A program made the translations under genes and the position numbers. 64,000 nucleotides of DNA from Rothia amarae (GTDB lineage Bacteria > Actinomycetota > Actinomycetes > Actinomycetales > Micrococcaceae): positions 248,001 to 312,000 of the forward strand of contig NZ_CP061538.1 in assembly GCF_014705945.2 (NCBI RefSeq). The letters run 5' to 3'. Below, in pieces: positions 1-8,956 of this stretch. The notes under the pieces are model-generated. The model made no database searches. It worked only from the letters and a program-made list of their open reading frames with translations, and was not told where the DNA came from. Numbering within the stretch: position 1 is the first letter of the stretch; the number at the start of each line of letters is the position of its first letter.

Positions 1-1659
1 TTGACCTTACTGACCATCGCATTCGGGCTATATCCCGAGCCGGTACACCACTGGATTTCTAGCCACCTGAAGAAAATTGGCGAATACGATCTTCACCTAG
101 CTCTCTGGCACGGAGTGAACCCCGCCTTCCTCACCAGTCTCGGCATCATGACGGTGGGTATGGTGCTTTTCCTTACTCGCAACCCCATAGAAACATTCCA
201 AAACCGGATTCCCACCTGGCCAGCGGCATCCACCGTCTACCGCAATATTGTTGACGTCTTGGATCGCCTAGCAGTATGGGTCACCGGTCAAACTCAGCGT
301 GGTTCACTCGGCTTCTACCTGGGCATTATCCTGAGCACCGCTGTGATCGTGCCGACTATTGTGCTTTTCCTAGCAGAAACCCCTCCGCTTGCTAATATTC
401 GCGTGAACGTGAACCCCGCTGAATGGGCTATCGCGCTGGTGATGATTACCGCAGCGCTGGTAGTGCTCTGGGCACGCAAACGTTTCTTGGCGATCTTGAT
501 GGTCTCGGTAACCGGCTACGGCATGGCAGCACTCTTCGCTGTGCGTGCCGCCCCCGACCTCGCTATTACTCAGTTCCTAGTAGAAACCCTCTCGCTCGTC
601 GCCTTTGTGTTGGCACTACGAGTACTACCTCGAAACATCCGTACGCAGAAGCTGACGGGCAAGCGCGAACAAACCCACCAGAGTATCCGAATCGTCATCG
701 CTATTGGCTTCGGCATTTTGATGATGGCGCTTGCCATGTTCACCTTCTCCTCGCGGAGTCTGCAGCCCATCTCACTGGAACTACCCAAGATGGCGTACGA
801 AATTGGCGACGGCACAAACATCGTCAACGTCATTCTCGTGGACACTCGTGGCTGGGATACCTTCGGCGAAATTTCAGTACTGGCTCTTGCCGCAACCGGT
901 GTGGCATCCCTACTTTTCATTGAAGGACGCCGTGACCGCGGCGCCTCTAAGAACCTGGATACTCAGGTGCTTCAAATCTTTGAGAAGCGCTACGCTGCAC
1001 GCACGAATTTGACCGCTGAACAGAAGGTTGCCGGCCGTTTCTCTAGCGTGCACCGCGATCCTTTCATCGTTGCTGGTCGAACCCTGCCGCCCGAGCGTCG
1101 TTCAATTCTGTTAGAAGTCATGACACGCCTGCTCTTCCATACGCTGATTATGGTCTCGCTCTACCTGCTGGTGGCCGGTCACAACCTGCCTGGTGGCGGT
1201 TTTGCTGGCGGTCTGCTGGTCGGTCTCGCCTTTGCCGTGCGGTATTTGGCAGGCGGTGGGCGTGAGCTTCGTGCGGCATCCCCGATTCCTCCCGGCGTGT
1301 TCCTGGGAACGGGTCTTGCCGTTGCCGCGCTCTACGCTGCCACACCTCTACTCTTTGGCGATCCCGTATTTACCAGCTACACGCTCCAATGGTCTATGCC
1401 GGTGTTTGGCGACGTCAAGTTCGTTACGGCAACTATCTTTGATATCGGTGTGTACCTGCTGGTTATTGGGCTAGCGCTCGACGTCATCCGCTCCTTCGGC
1501 GAAAAGATCGATGTGAAAATTGCTGAAAACCGCAAACAAGAAGCACGGCGGCGCAACAATGCGGTGGCGGAGAAAAAACGACAGGTTGCAGATAGAAAGG
1601 CAGCTACCGGTCAGCAATCTACGCAAGTTCTAGTCACTGAAGAAGGAGGCAACCGGTAA
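1..1659 (+). CDS. mrpA: Na+/H+ antiporter subunit A (MrpA/MnhA) with fused MrpB domain, C-terminal part
   Basis: This is the C-terminal 552 residues of the large subunit of the Mrp multisubunit cation/proton antiporter; the gene starts upstream of the window and the TTG at base 1 is simply in frame. A DUF4040-type membrane segment lies at about fragment residues 141-208 (conserved APDLAITQFLVETLS), followed by an MnhB-like domain at about 365-500 with the Gly-rich GHNLPGGGFAGG loop. No separate mrpB follows, which fits an A-B fusion as in many actinobacteria. The last 50 residues are highly charged. The TAA stop overlaps the mrpC ATG by one base, so the operon is translationally tight. The complex exports Na+ (or other cations) in exchange for protons and supports pH and salt homeostasis. 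Confidence 0.93.
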   Translation: MTLLTIAFGLYPEPVHHWISSHLKKIGEYDLHLALWHGVNPAFLTSLGIMTVGMVLFLTRNPIETFQNRIPTWPAASTVYRNIVDVLDRLAVWVTGQTQRGSLGFYLGIILSTAVIVPTIVLFLAETPPLANIRVNVNPAEWAIALVMITAALVVLWARKRFLAILMVSVTGYGMAALFAVRAAPDLAITQFLVETLSLVAFVLALRVLPRNIRTQKLTGKREQTHQSIRIVIAIGFGILMMALAMFTFSSRSLQPISLELPKMAYEIGDGTNIVNVILVDTRGWDTFGEISVLALAATGVASLLFIEGRRDRGASKNLDTQVLQIFEKRYAARTNLTAEQKVAGRFSSVHRDPFIVAGRTLPPERRSILLEVMTRLLFHTLIMVSLYLLVAGHNLPGGGFAGGLLVGLAFAVRYLAGGGRELRAASPIPPGVFLGTGLAVAALYAATPLLFGDPVFTSYTLQWSMPVFGDVKFVTATIFDIGVYLLVIGLALDVIRSFGEKIDVKIAENRKQEARRRNNAVAEKKRQVADRKAATGQQSTQVLVTEEGGNR

Positions 1660-2207
1660 TGGCAATTGATCTTAGCCTCATTCTTGTAATGGGTGTCATG
1701 TACGGCGTTGGCGTGTACTTGGTGCTTGACCGCACCATGACCCGCGTGATGCTTGGCCTCTTGCTGTTGACTAACGCCACCAACCTGCTCATTTTCCATG
1801 CCGGTGGTCCTGCCGGTCTGGCTCCTATCTTCAATAAAGATATAGCAGCCGGAGACTACTCAGACCCCCTACCGCAAGCACTGGTTCTCACCTCGATTGT
1901 GATTTCCTTTGCTGTGACTGCCCTAATGCTTGGCCTCATCTACCGCGCTTGGGTCCTCTCCCATGGCGATGAAATTAAGGACGACGCCGAAGACCGCAAG
2001 GTGGCAACGAAACCTTCGTACGACCCGGAAGAAGACACTCCGGCATCGACTGACAGCTCAGAATTTGATGGTGATGAGCAAACCCGCGAAAGGGAATTCA
2101 AAATCAAAGAGGAGAAAAGGAAATCTTCCAGTCTCGAATCGCAGAAAACTACGGCGCGCATCGCTAAAGATAGTTCTGATATAGCAGGGCAGAAGGAACA
2201 CGCATGA
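1659..2207 (+). CDS. mrpC: Na+/H+ antiporter subunit C (MrpC/MnhC)
   Basis: A 182-residue NuoK-like membrane subunit. The first ~105 residues hold three hydrophobic helices with the typical MTRVMLGLLLLTNATNLLIF stretch. The remaining ~75 residues form a long hydrophilic, strongly charged cytoplasmic tail (many Asp, Glu, Lys), longer than in most MrpC proteins. The ATG overlaps the mrpA stop by one base and the stop overlaps mrpD by four bases. NuoK-type subunits help form the proton path of the Mrp complex. Confidence 0.93.
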   Translation: MAIDLSLILVMGVMYGVGVYLVLDRTMTRVMLGLLLLTNATNLLIFHAGGPAGLAPIFNKDIAAGDYSDPLPQALVLTSIVISFAVTALMLGLIYRAWVLSHGDEIKDDAEDRKVATKPSYDPEEDTPASTDSSEFDGDEQTREREFKIKEEKRKSSSLESQKTTARIAKDSSDIAGQKEHA

Positions 2208-3871
2208 ATACAGTAGCTTTAGCGCCCCTGTGCGTGGCAATTCTTTTCCTTGCGGCAGCGGTTACCTTTACGCTCTCGCACCGCGTGCGTTTGCAACGCT
2301 TGGTTTCGCTCGTTGCCCTGGTGACTGTTCTGTCCTTGGAAGCTACTTTGGTGGTCTCAGCGTGGGATGGCGAGCCGCAGGCAGTGTTGCTGGCTAACTG
2401 GCCGGCGCCTTTTGGTATCACTATGGTGGTGGACCAGCTTTCCTCGCTGTTGCTGGTGGTGAGCTCAATTATTTCGCTCGCCGTGTTGATTTTCGCTTCC
2501 GGTCAGGACATCGCAGATAACGACCACGAAGTGCCAATTTCGGTGTTTTACCCGACCTACCTGCTTCTTTTAGCGGGCGTCTCTAACGCCTTCTTAGCAG
2601 GCGATCTCTTCAACCTGTACGTGGGATTTGAGATTCTGCTGATGGCAAGTTACGTGCTCATTACAATGAATGCAAACACACCGCGTATTCGCTCGGGTAC
2701 CACTTACGTCGTGGTATCGGTGGTTTCCTCGATTCTGTTCTTGACTGCTATCGGATTCATTTATGCCTCGGTGGGGACCGTCAATATGGCAGATCTTTCA
2801 CTGAAACTGCAGACTTTACCTCTGGGTACTCAGCTTCAACTCCATCTGATGCTCTTGATTGCGTTTGGTATCAAGGCGGCTGTCTTCCCGCTTTCGCTGT
2901 GGCTTCCGGACTCTTACCCCACCGCCCCGGCGCCCGTTACTGCGGTCTTCGCTGGCTTGCTCACCAAGGTGGGCGTGTATGCGATTATACGAACAGAAAC
3001 CCTCCTCTTCCCAGGGGGTGCGCTGGACGGGTTGCTCAGCGTGGTTGCTATCTTGACCCTTATCGTAGGAATTTTGGGCGCATTGGCTCAGGGCGACATC
3101 AAACGTATGCTCTCTTTCATTCTGATTAGCCATATCGGCTATATGATCTGGGGCATCGCGTTGAATAACCAGCTAGGCATGACTACCGTCGTGTTCTACA
3201 TTGCCCACCACATCGTGATTCAGACCGGACTGTTCCTGGTGGTCGCGCTCATCGAACGACGCGGCGGATCAGCGAACGTTGAACGCCTCGGCGGCATGCT
3301 CAAGGTAGCCCCCTGGCTAGCGGTTCTCTACTTCATCCCAGCAATTAACCTGGGCGGTATTCCGCCGTTCTCAGGATTCATTGGAAAAGTCGGCTTGCTC
3401 CAGGCATCTGTTGAAGCTAATACCGGGATGGCCTATGCCATGTCTGGGGTGGGCGTCTTGGTCTCGCTTCTGACTCTGCTTGCCCTCACCCGCGTTTGGA
3501 ACAAAGTATTTTGGCGCTCAGCGACCAAAGCAGAAAAACCCACCAAGGTTATTTTGCGAGCTGAGCACGATGCCACCGCAAAGGGAAAGAACCAATTGGA
3601 TCGTCACGACCACAAGCCAATCCCCGTTTCGATGGTTGCTTCAACCGTGGGCTTAGTAGCAGTGGGTACTTCAATTACTTTCTTCGCTGCGCCGCTATTC
3701 CAGCTCGCTGAACATGCATCAGATAACCTCATGCATCCTGACCGCTATATCGAATCGGTTCTAGGACCTCAAACGCCTACCCGTGAGGACTACCTCGGTG
3801 AATTCCTGGACCAGCAAAACGCCGTAGATAATGAGGACGCAAGTAACGACGGCGAAGTGGTGACCGAATAA
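2204..3871 (+). CDS. mrpD: Na+/H+ antiporter subunit D (MrpD/MnhD)
   Basis: A 555-residue polytopic protein of the NuoL/M/N-type proton-translocating family. The LYVGFEILLMASY segment carries the conserved membrane glutamate at about residue 143, and FGIKAAVFPLSLWLP carries the conserved lysine at about residue 225. The proton-antiporter module spans roughly residues 120-420. The C-terminal ~60 residues are acidic and hydrophilic. The start overlaps mrpC by four bases (ATGA type) and the stop overlaps mrpE by one base. It is a core ion-translocating subunit of the Mrp complex. Confidence 0.95.
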   Translation: MNTVALAPLCVAILFLAAAVTFTLSHRVRLQRLVSLVALVTVLSLEATLVVSAWDGEPQAVLLANWPAPFGITMVVDQLSSLLLVVSSIISLAVLIFASGQDIADNDHEVPISVFYPTYLLLLAGVSNAFLAGDLFNLYVGFEILLMASYVLITMNANTPRIRSGTTYVVVSVVSSILFLTAIGFIYASVGTVNMADLSLKLQTLPLGTQLQLHLMLLIAFGIKAAVFPLSLWLPDSYPTAPAPVTAVFAGLLTKVGVYAIIRTETLLFPGGALDGLLSVVAILTLIVGILGALAQGDIKRMLSFILISHIGYMIWGIALNNQLGMTTVVFYIAHHIVIQTGLFLVVALIERRGGSANVERLGGMLKVAPWLAVLYFIPAINLGGIPPFSGFIGKVGLLQASVEANTGMAYAMSGVGVLVSLLTLLALTRVWNKVFWRSATKAEKPTKVILRAEHDATAKGKNQLDRHDHKPIPVSMVASTVGLVAVGTSITFFAAPLFQLAEHASDNLMHPDRYIESVLGPQTPTREDYLGEFLDQQNAVDNEDASNDGEVVTE

Positions 3872-4458
3872 TGACTCACTCCAATCATTCACTGTTGACC
3901 CGATTCCTCCACGGAATCCCCTCTTTTCTGTGGCTCACTTTCGTATGGTGTGCCGCCTGGCGAGATTTCGGGCTACCTAGCGTAGCGTTCGGCGCGATTC
4001 TAGCGCTTCTAGTGCTCTTGGTTTTCCGCCTACCCACGCTGTACCTCTCCAACAGGTTTAACATCTGGTATGCCCTGGTGTTTTTGGGGTACTTCACTTA
4101 CCAGGTTGCCCGAGCCAGTATGGAAGTTTTCTGGTTCGCGTTGACCTACAAAGCACCTCTGCGTAACTCAGTTGTTGCGGTGAAACTTCGCACCGAATCC
4201 GACCTGTGGATTACCGCGATTTCGCATGCTATGTCGCTGATTCCGGGCTCTCTCGTCGTTGATGTTGACCGCGGCAACTCGATTCTTTACTTCCACGTAC
4301 TGAATGCTTCGGGTCAAGACGCCGCGGAAGAATTTCGTGTTGAAGCCCATCGGATTGAAGCGATGATTCTCAAAGCGGTAGGGAGCAAAGAAGAATTCGC
4401 CATGATTACAGCGGATGAATCTCGTAGCAAGACGGCGAAAGGAAGTCACCGCGCATGA
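3871..4458 (+). CDS. mrpE: Na+/H+ antiporter subunit E (MrpE/MnhE)
   Basis: A 195-residue protein with two to three N-terminal membrane segments, then the family's soluble domain. Conserved features include the ALTYKAPLRNSVVAVKLRT region and the segment ISHAMSLIPGSLVVDVD followed by YFHVLN. It sits between mrpD and mrpF with 1-base and 4-base overlaps, the canonical position. MrpE is needed for assembly and full activity of the antiporter. Confidence 0.93.
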   Translation: MTHSNHSLLTRFLHGIPSFLWLTFVWCAAWRDFGLPSVAFGAILALLVLLVFRLPTLYLSNRFNIWYALVFLGYFTYQVARASMEVFWFALTYKAPLRNSVVAVKLRTESDLWITAISHAMSLIPGSLVVDVDRGNSILYFHVLNASGQDAAEEFRVEAHRIEAMILKAVGSKEEFAMITADESRSKTAKGSHRA

Positions 4459-4847
4459 GTACTACCGTGATTTGGATCTGCGGTCTGATTTTGACCGTAG
4501 CGGCTTGCGGGACCGTGTACCGCATTTGGCGCGGTCCCACGCTTCTAGACCGGGTGCTTGCCAGCGACGTTCTCGTCTCGATTATCGTGGCGGTTCTGTG
4601 CGTGAATATGGTGGCTAAGGATTCCTACGAACTCATCACGCTGATTCTGCTGATTTCGATGGTGGGTTTTATTGGCTCAGTGACCGTTGCCCTCTACGCT
4701 AACAATGCGCCCTCCCGCGAGAAACGCCTGGAACCTTCCCGTATTCAGGAAGTTAACCGCAATGACCCGCAGGCTGCCCAGCGCTTGGCTGAAGCTAAAC
4801 GTGTGGCGAAAGCTCGCAAACGCAAGAAGATTAAGGAAGGTAAATGA
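4455..4847 (+). CDS. mrpF: Na+/H+ antiporter subunit F (MrpF/MnhF)
   Basis: A 130-residue membrane protein with three predicted helices in the first ~85 residues. The family motif RIWRGPTLLDRVLASDVL falls after the first helix. The final ~40 residues are very basic (repeated Lys/Arg), an extension beyond the usual ~90-residue MrpF. It overlaps mrpE and mrpG by four bases each. Confidence 0.93.
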   Translation: MSTTVIWICGLILTVAACGTVYRIWRGPTLLDRVLASDVLVSIIVAVLCVNMVAKDSYELITLILLISMVGFIGSVTVALYANNAPSREKRLEPSRIQEVNRNDPQAAQRLAEAKRVAKARKRKKIKEGK

Positions 4848-5266
4848 TGGATGCTTTTCTCAATGTTCTAGAGGCAGTTTGCTTGGTTCTCGGGTGCCTG
4901 ATGTCCTTGGGCGCCGCCATCGGTCTGATTCGGTTTCCCGATATTCTTTCCCGCCTCCACGCCGGCACCAAGCCTCAGGTTTTTGGTCTGATGCTTCTCT
5001 TGCTGGCTGTGCTGATTGATACTCGCAGTTGGGCGTATCTGCCGGTGTTGGTGGTCTCGCTCCTGCTGCAGCTGCTGACTATTCCTATTTCTGCGCATAT
5101 GGTGGGCCGCTCCGGTTACCGTAACAAGCACTTCCCCGCAGGGGACTTGAAGCAGGATGATCTGCGTACCGTCATCGAAGAGGCAGAAGCCGAAGAGAAC
5201 GCGACAGACCCCCAGGGTGAGGATTCGCAGCCGGAGAGCGACGTCGATTCTATGCGGACTTCGTAG
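4844..5266 (+). CDS. mrpG: Na+/H+ antiporter subunit G (MrpG/MnhG)
   Basis: A 140-residue protein, last gene of the Mrp operon. Three membrane helices occupy residues ~5-95; the segment IGLIRFPDILSRLHAGTKPQ is the MrpG signature. The C-terminal ~40 residues are acidic (Glu/Asp), in contrast with the basic tail of MrpF, so the two tails may pair in the cytoplasm (inference). There are two consecutive ATG codons at the start; the first overlaps the mrpF stop. Confidence 0.93.
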   Translation: MMDAFLNVLEAVCLVLGCLMSLGAAIGLIRFPDILSRLHAGTKPQVFGLMLLLLAVLIDTRSWAYLPVLVVSLLLQLLTIPISAHMVGRSGYRNKHFPAGDLKQDDLRTVIEEAEAEENATDPQGEDSQPESDVDSMRTS

Positions 5267-5271
5267 TACCT

Positions 5272-5294
5272 CCCGAGTTTGATACAAACTCGGG
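5272..5294. terminator. Perfect 10-bp hairpin between mrpG and the convergent SDR gene
   Basis: Two 10-base arms (5272-5281 and 5285-5294) pair perfectly around a 3-base loop, between two genes that end toward each other. No U-run follows on either strand, so it is a bidirectional terminator only by position. The loop side contains the 10-mer GATACAAACT that recurs in other intergenic regions of the window (10981-10990 and 36514-36523; reverse-complement near-match at 6111-6120). Confidence 0.6.
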
Positions 5295-5313
5295 GTGGGG
5301 ACGTCGCACCCCG

Positions 5314-6087
5314 TTATTTTGCCCCGAAACCGCCGTTGGAGTGGAGGAGTTGGCCGTTGATCCAGCTGCCGGCGTCGGAGAACAAGAAACGGACTAAATC
5401 TGCGGTGTCTTGGGGTTTACCCAGATGCCCTGCGGGGGTCTGGGCGGCGAGATATTGTTCTGTTGCTTCATCCATCCACCCTGTATTGATGGGGCCAGGA
5501 TTGATGAGGTTGCAGCGGAAACCTCGTGCGCCCAGCTCGATCCCGCTGGCAATCACTAGGCGATCGAGAGCTCCCTTAGACGAGCCGTAGGGCAGGTTAT
5601 GTGCGGTGTGATCGCTGGTTAGAGCCACTACGCGTTTGAGATTCTGCGGGTTTGTATCTGCTGACTCTGCGAAAGCTTTGATAAGAAGCCAATTAGCACG
5701 CACATTTACCGCATAATGTCGGTCCCAGCTCTCCACTGTGGTGTTGAGGACGTCGCTGTCTACACTCTCGCAGTGGGAAAGAACAAGCCCAGTGAGTTCT
5801 CCAAATCCTTGCTCACGGTGGAGTTTTTCTGCGTGGTCAATAAGCTTCTGCGGTGTGGAAGGGTCTTCGAGGTTGACTGGGAGCAGCTCAACGTTTACAC
5901 TTTGTTGGCGAGCAAATGTGACAAGTTCGTCGAGGTCAGCGTTGCTGCGGGGTAACTCCAGCCGGTCGTCGTAGGGGTGCCAGTAGTTCAGCAATAGGTC
6001 CCAGCCTTCGGATGCGAGTTGCTGGGCGACGGCGTAGGCAATGGAATTGCGGCGTCCGACTCCGGTGATTAGCGCTAAACGATTCAT
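5314..6087 (-). CDS. Short-chain dehydrogenase/reductase (SDR)
   Basis: A 257-residue classical SDR with a Rossmann start ALITGVGRRNSIA and the catalytic pair Tyr-x3-Lys in YGSSKGALDRL, preceded by the Ser-containing strand VVALTSDHTAH. The glycine motif TGVGRRNSIA resembles enoyl-ACP-reductase-like or atypical SDRs more than TGxxxGIG forms. It lies 42 bases after the ABC permease gene on the same strand and may be the last gene of that operon. Substrate unknown; NAD(P)H-dependent reduction or oxidation of a carbonyl/hydroxyl is the family role. Confidence 0.8.
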   Translation of the reverse strand: MNRLALITGVGRRNSIAYAVAQQLASEGWDLLLNYWHPYDDRLELPRSNADLDELVTFARQQSVNVELLPVNLEDPSTPQKLIDHAEKLHREQGFGELTGLVLSHCESVDSDVLNTTVESWDRHYAVNVRANWLLIKAFAESADTNPQNLKRVVALTSDHTAHNLPYGSSKGALDRLVIASGIELGARGFRCNLINPGPINTGWMDEATEQYLAAQTPAGHLGKPQDTADLVRFLFSDAGSWINGQLLHSNGGFGAK

Positions 6088-6129
6088 AGATTTCCTTACT
6101 GCTCACAGACTTTGTATCAAATCTCTTTA

Positions 6130-6936
6130 CTACCGCAGCACTTTTTGCGCGGCCCAATCTAGCACCATACCGAGCGCACCGATTACCAGGATGACGGCGA
6201 GCATCTCGTCATAGGCTAAGCGGTCGCGTGCGTTGAGAATTTCATAGCCTAGCCCTGAAGAAACACCGAGCATCTCTGCGGGAACAATAATGACCCAGGC
6301 AATTCCCAACGCCAACCGAATCCCCGCGAGCACGTAAGGCTTAATACTGGGAACGACGACGGTGCGGAGCACCTCTGACGGGGTTGCCCCGAGAGTTTGG
6401 GCTACTTGGAGATGTTGCTGGTCGAGTGCACGCACGCCAGAAACCGTGTTCAGCGTGATAGGCCAGATTGCAGCCATTGCCACGAGAAAAATAACCGGTG
6501 ATGAACCTACGCCAAAGAGTGCCACTGCAATGGGCGCCCAGGAGAGGGGTGACACCATGCGCAGAAACTGGACCAGCGGGGCTGAAAACTGGTTAGCGGC
6601 TTGAGAAAAACCGATGAGTAACCCCAGCGGAATGCCGACTAGTACGGCGATTGCAAGCCCGGCAAGTAGTCGCCAGAGGCTTACCCCAATATCAGAGAGC
6701 AGCACCCCGCGCCCTATCAACGCCGCAAAAGCTGAGGGAATATTTTCTGGAGCGAAAGCGGTGAGCATGGTGTTTCCCCGAGCTGAATGGGTAAAAACCC
6801 ACCAAAGAGCTACCGCAAAAATAATTCCTGCGGCGCCCCACATCCACCCTGGAACGGTAGAGGTTCGCCGATCTTTTACCTGATGCGGGGTAGCTGAAAC
6901 CGCTTCTTCTGGCTGCTCAGAGGTGAGTAGGCTCAT
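6130..6936 (-). CDS. ABC transporter permease, SsuC/TauC/NrtB type
   Basis: A 268-residue inner-membrane permease with about six helices and the binding-protein-dependent transport (EAA-like) loop near LGATPSEVLRTVVVPS, which contacts the ATPase. Sequence character places it in the nitrate/sulfonate/taurine family. The ATG overlaps the stop of the binding-protein gene by four bases. It belongs with the ATPase at 8153-8938 and binding protein at 6933-8144. Confidence 0.87.
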   Translation of the reverse strand: MSLLTSEQPEEAVSATPHQVKDRRTSTVPGWMWGAAGIIFAVALWWVFTHSARGNTMLTAFAPENIPSAFAALIGRGVLLSDIGVSLWRLLAGLAIAVLVGIPLGLLIGFSQAANQFSAPLVQFLRMVSPLSWAPIAVALFGVGSSPVIFLVAMAAIWPITLNTVSGVRALDQQHLQVAQTLGATPSEVLRTVVVPSIKPYVLAGIRLALGIAWVIIVPAEMLGVSSGLGYEILNARDRLAYDEMLAVILVIGALGMVLDWAAQKVLR

Positions 6937-8144
6937 GGGGTAACTCCTGAAGTTGTTTCGCCGTCGATCTGTTCTTGCCGGGTAGTTCCTGATTGTCCAA
7001 AAACTCCGAATCCGCCCACCGATGCAATCGCCTGGGTCACTAATTCTTCATTCACTAGATCCCGGTGCACGCTGACAGGGTCGAGTTTGTTCAAGAAGTC
7101 AGTAGGAGCATCCATGAGCGTCTCGCGCATATGAACCACCAACTCTTCGGTGAAACTTGCGTACGGGTAAGGCTGGAACTGCAAGAGCTGCCCGCCCCAG
7201 GACGGATTCTTGACGGCGTCGCGGTGCTCTGAAAGATGATCGGTCATGGCACGTTCGATAGCCTTAGGTTTTTGCGGCAAAAAGTTATCTGAGAGAATCT
7301 TTGCCGCTTCTTTTCGATGCTCGCGGGCAAAAATCTGTGCTTCAACGAGAGCGTTAGTAAAGTTTTGGGCAACCTCGCTATGTTGTTCGATGAGCGAGCC
7401 GCGCATGAGGGTAACGCAGCAGGCGTGGTCGCGCCAGACGTCGCCCATGAAGCGGTGAATCCTACCTACCTTCGATGCCACTGCCGCTGCGTTGAACGGG
7501 TCAGCTACGGTGAATCCGGCGATAGTGCCGTTGGCAAGGGCGGGAATCATGTCAGAGGGAGCCATGACGACGAGGGCCACCTCGCCCCGATCGGCGTCGG
7601 CAGTTTTACGGATCACCGGGGTGAGCCCAGCCTCGCGCAGAATCTTCTGCACCAAAATATTATGAATCGAAAACCAGCCGGGAATAGCTACGGTTTTACC
7701 CGCCAGTTGAGCGGTCTCCACGATCGAGGGCGCAACCGTGAAAGCGGACCCGTTGACGTGATTCCATGCGACGATTTGAGCGTCAGCACCCACATCGTAC
7801 TTCAGGTAAACCGCCATGGGCATGAGCAGATGAATGACGTCCACCGTACCCGAAATAAACGCTTCGGTCAGCGACGACCAGGAACGGAACATGACCGGTT
7901 TCGCCACAGAGATTCCGTGTTGGGTGTAGAGACCTTGCTTGTGAGCCAGCAGGAGAGGAGCGGAATCGGTAATGGGAAGGTAACCGATTTTGAGCGCTCC
8001 ACCCACTTCGACACCCGCTGCTTCCTTACCCGACGCTCGTCCTAATGCTGCCGCGCTCGCCAGGGAGCCTCCGGCTGCCACGGTGCCGCCGGTAGCCCAC
8101 AGCGCTGTGCGTCGAGAGATACGTCTACTCTTCTGGTGGGACAC
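6933..8144 (-). CDS. ABC transporter substrate-binding protein, SsuA/NrtA type, Tat signal
   Basis: A 403-residue extracytoplasmic binding protein of the NMT1/SsuA-like superfamily. The N-terminus has a twin-arginine-type signal (SRRISRRTALW followed by an Ala/Gly-rich hydrophobic stretch), with no obvious lipobox cysteine. The mature part starts its fold at LKIGYLPITDSAPLLLAHKQGLY-like sequence and includes GTVDVIHLL and TVAIPG motifs of this class. The start is GTG at 8144 with AGGAAC upstream. The gene is nine bases after the ATPase gene. Substrate cannot be fixed from sequence; sulfonates, nitrate or another small oxyanion/organic compound are possible. Confidence 0.85.
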   Translation of the reverse strand: MSHQKSRRISRRTALWATGGTVAAGGSLASAAALGRASGKEAAGVEVGGALKIGYLPITDSAPLLLAHKQGLYTQHGISVAKPVMFRSWSSLTEAFISGTVDVIHLLMPMAVYLKYDVGADAQIVAWNHVNGSAFTVAPSIVETAQLAGKTVAIPGWFSIHNILVQKILREAGLTPVIRKTADADRGEVALVVMAPSDMIPALANGTIAGFTVADPFNAAAVASKVGRIHRFMGDVWRDHACCVTLMRGSLIEQHSEVAQNFTNALVEAQIFAREHRKEAAKILSDNFLPQKPKAIERAMTDHLSEHRDAVKNPSWGGQLLQFQPYPYASFTEELVVHMRETLMDAPTDFLNKLDPVSVHRDLVNEELVTQAIASVGGFGVFGQSGTTRQEQIDGETTSGVTP

Positions 8145-8152
8145 GTCTGTTC

Positions 8153-8938
8153 CTAAAAAGTTGGGGAGTGGGCAGGTTTATCGGACAGATCTTTCGCTGA
8201 CTCATCGCGTAGTGAACCACTAAACGTAGCGCGGTCGCTATCCCCATCATTCCGGTAGTATTCGAGGATTTCCTCGTGGGTAACCTGCTCATGAGCGGGG
8301 GACCAAAATTGCGTAAAGCCTTGCTGGGCGCGGAAGAAACCGATTCGATCGCCTACCGTGAGCGCTTCGGAAATATCGTGGGAAACCATCAGTACGGTGA
8401 GGTCGAGTTCTTCAATTAGACTGCGTAACCACCCCTGTAGTTCGCTACGGGTAGCGGGGTCGAGAGCGGAGAAAGGCTCATCTAAGAGCAAGAGCGACGG
8501 TTGAATCGCCAGAGCCCGACCAATCGAAACCCGTTGTGCCTGACCCCCTGAAATTTCATTGACCTTGCGATCTTCTAACCCCTGCAGACCCAACCGTTCG
8601 ATCAGCCGATTAACGGTGGGAGCATCGACTCGTCCCGCGTTCTTCTTGTACTGAGCACCGAGCGCGATATTCTCTCGTACGGTGAGCCAGGGGAACAGCG
8701 CAGCCTGTTGAAAGACGACCGCATGGCGAGTTCCAGGCGCTACGTGCACGCTTCCTGAATCTAGTTCTTCAAGTCCTGCGACAGCACGTAAAAGGGTGGA
8801 TTTTCCAGACCCTGTGTGTCCGAGGATGACGAATGCTTCACCGGGATTGAGGTCTAGCGAGACGTCGTGGAGAGTTGGCTCACTGGCACCGGGGTACGTT
8901 TTGAAGGCGTTAGCGATGGTGAGTGCGGGAGTGTTCAT
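8153..8938 (-). CDS. ABC transporter ATP-binding protein, SsuB/TauB type
   Basis: A 261-residue nucleotide-binding subunit. Walker A is GHTGSGKST (about residues 39-47), the ABC signature is ISGGQAQRVSIGRALA and Walker B is LLLLDEPFSALD, followed by the switch His in MVSHDISEALTVGD. Length and motifs match SsuB-type ATPases. It lies between the flavoprotein gene and the binding-protein gene, in an operon of at least four genes. Confidence 0.9.
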   Translation of the reverse strand: MNTPALTIANAFKTYPGASEPTLHDVSLDLNPGEAFVILGHTGSGKSTLLRAVAGLEELDSGSVHVAPGTRHAVVFQQAALFPWLTVRENIALGAQYKKNAGRVDAPTVNRLIERLGLQGLEDRKVNEISGGQAQRVSIGRALAIQPSLLLLDEPFSALDPATRSELQGWLRSLIEELDLTVLMVSHDISEALTVGDRIGFFRAQQGFTQFWSPAHEQVTHEEILEYYRNDGDSDRATFSGSLRDESAKDLSDKPAHSPTF

Positions 8939-8956
8939 GAGTTGCGGCTGTGGCTG

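Noticed and set aside
1-3. TTG at base 1 as start of mrpA
   Set aside because: It is in frame only by chance; the encoded fragment is the C-terminal half of MrpA and the gene clearly continues upstream of the window.
4868-5287. Long - strand reading frame opposite mrpG
   Set aside because: It mirrors a conserved + strand gene, has no ribosome binding site and no recognisable product.
7317-8045. 242-codon + strand reading frame inside the SsuA-like gene
   Set aside because: Antisense shadow of a well-supported binding protein; composition does not look like a protein.
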